From Arcobacter sp. F2176 (GTDB taxonomy: Bacteria; Campylobacterota; Campylobacteria; Campylobacterales; Arcobacteraceae): a stretch of DNA of 64,000 bases. Below are positions 63,398-64,000 of this stretch, piece after piece; positions within the stretch are counted from its first letter, which is position 1; every line of letters starts with the position of its first letter. Made by a program: the position numbers and the translations under genes. The stretch spans positions 248,001 to 312,000 of the forward strand of contig NZ_PDJV01000001.1 in assembly GCF_004116465.1 (NCBI RefSeq), read 5' to 3'. The notes under the pieces were generated by a model that had not been told where the DNA came from, made no database searches, and worked only from the letters and a program-made list of their open reading frames with translations.

Positions 63398-64000
63398 TTA
63401 TGAAACAATTCCAGGATTGCCTTTTATTCCTATGATATCGGGAGTATCAATTTTTAAGTTTTTCACATGTTTTACACTATTTAAATATGTTTCAACTGTT
63501 TCCCATACTGGCTCACCTGGTGATTTAGCACCAACAGTTGACCAACCAGCAACTTGGTACTCTTTACCTGCTTGAAGTTTTTCACCATTTCTTGTAAGTG
63601 TAATATCTGAAATTCTATTACCCATTTGGGCTGTAGGATTGATTTTATAAGAGATTCCACCTGTTCTTACCATATCACCACCTTGTTGATAGAATGGATC
63701 TGGATTAAACAAGTTATCAGCAACATCTTCTAAAATAGCTTTAATATCTTTTCCTGTGATTCCTCTTCTATAAGTTTCAGGATAAGTCATAGCAGTTTGA
63801 GTAGCTAAATCATCAAAAGTAATTGCTTGACCAGGCATAACAGATGTTCCCCATCTAAATCCAGGAGATAGTGCTATCTCAGCATCTTTTACATCAACTA
63901 ATGCATCACAAATAATTTGATCCCAAGAACCATTAAAATTTCCTCTTCTAAATAGAGTTTCATCAGTAGTTGCAATTTCTCTAGTTAACTCTTTTTTAAA
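63398..64000 (-). CDS. soxB: SoxB thiosulfohydrolase, C-terminal part
   Basis: About 200 C-terminal residues; the frame is open from the window end, so the start is outside. The match to SoxB is strong: 'LFRRGNFNGSWDQIICDAL', 'ALSPGFRWGTSV', 'TYRRGITGKDIKAILEDV', 'NLFNPDPFYQQGGDMVR', 'ISDITLTRNGEKL' and 'YQVAGWSTV'. SoxB, a di-manganese hydrolase of the 5'-nucleotidase family, releases sulfate from the SoxYZ-bound sulfur chain. It implies that the organism oxidises thiosulfate. The internal ATG at 63838 is not the start. Confidence 0.93.
   Translation of the reverse strand, partial: FKKELTREIATTDETLFRRGNFNGSWDQIICDALVDVKDAEIALSPGFRWGTSVMPGQAITFDDLATQTAMTYPETYRRGITGKDIKAILEDVADNLFNPDPFYQQGGDMVRTGGISYKINPTAQMGNRISDITLTRNGEKLQAGKEYQVAGWSTVGAKSPGEPVWETVETYLNSVKHVKNLKIDTPDIIGIKGNPGIVS

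Noticed and set aside
63398-63838. 146-residue independent protein starting at 63838
   Set aside because: The frame stays open to the window end with clear SoxB sequence upstream, so it is the C-terminal part of soxB.

Overview
The window is AT-rich (roughly 70 percent or more by eye), gene-dense DNA from an Arcobacter-like member of the Campylobacterota. This rests on recognisable gene content and order: a 6S-like RNA directly before purD, an lpxD-ftsK string, a SoxB-type sulfur oxidation gene, many short gene overlaps and A/T-rich promoters. The genus is my inference; no marker such as rRNA is present.

Layout. (1) 1-15,360, + strand: the end of a type VI secretion system (T6SS) cluster. 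It holds the 3' end of tssM, a PP2C phosphatase, a Ser/Thr kinase, hcp and two VgrG spikes that share a seemingly identical 1,889-bp core. Each VgrG is followed by a candidate toxin/immunity pair: Sel1-repeat protein + DUF2235 (Tle1-like) lipase, then GHSHGG lipase + exported leucine-rich-repeat protein. The island ends in a vgrG relic fused tail-to-tail with a broken SUMF1/FGE-type lipoprotein gene. (2) 15,360-17,905: a small unusual divergent module with a ParA/MinD-like ATPase, a one-pass membrane protein with a GspB-like tail, and a lipoprotein. (3) 17,996-23,037, - strand: a chemotaxis operon cheY-cheA-cheR-cheD-cheB. (4) 23,108-39,711, - strand: housekeeping genes pnp, a phosphoribosyltransferase, lptD, an RDD protein, 6S RNA + purD, hemD, a SulP transporter, der, hpf, ftsK, lpxD and ilvBH. 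(5) 39,859-45,132: a flagellin-like gene, ppx/gppA, pssA, a diguanylate cyclase, a tiny rod-like protein, trxC, a TtcA-like PP-loop protein and a small ORF. (6) 45,158-57,977, - strand: a chemoreceptor, a glutamate-synthase-like flavoprotein, putA, the livKHMGF branched-chain amino acid importer, and a ribbon-helix-helix regulator pair with a visible palindromic operator. (7) 58,154-64,000: an EamA exporter, a universal stress protein, a tandem degenerate HD-GYP protein, an exported hydrolase, DsrE, MOSC and thioredoxin-like genes, and the C-terminal part of soxB.

How parts may work together. Phosphatase and kinase probably set T6SS firing; Hcp and the VgrGs form tube and spike; the lipases are likely cargo and the exported Sel1 and LRR proteins their periplasmic protectors. 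The VgrG cores appear recently homogenised while tails and cargo differ, which fits exchange of effector modules. The best candidates for something undescribed are the LRR protein as a T6SS immunity protein, the ParA/SUMF1/GspB-like/lipoprotein module beside the T6SS, the mini rod-like protein, the TtcA-like protein lacking a Cys in both CxxC motifs, and the RHH two-gene unit. No CRISPR array, tRNA, rRNA or intact insertion sequence was seen.
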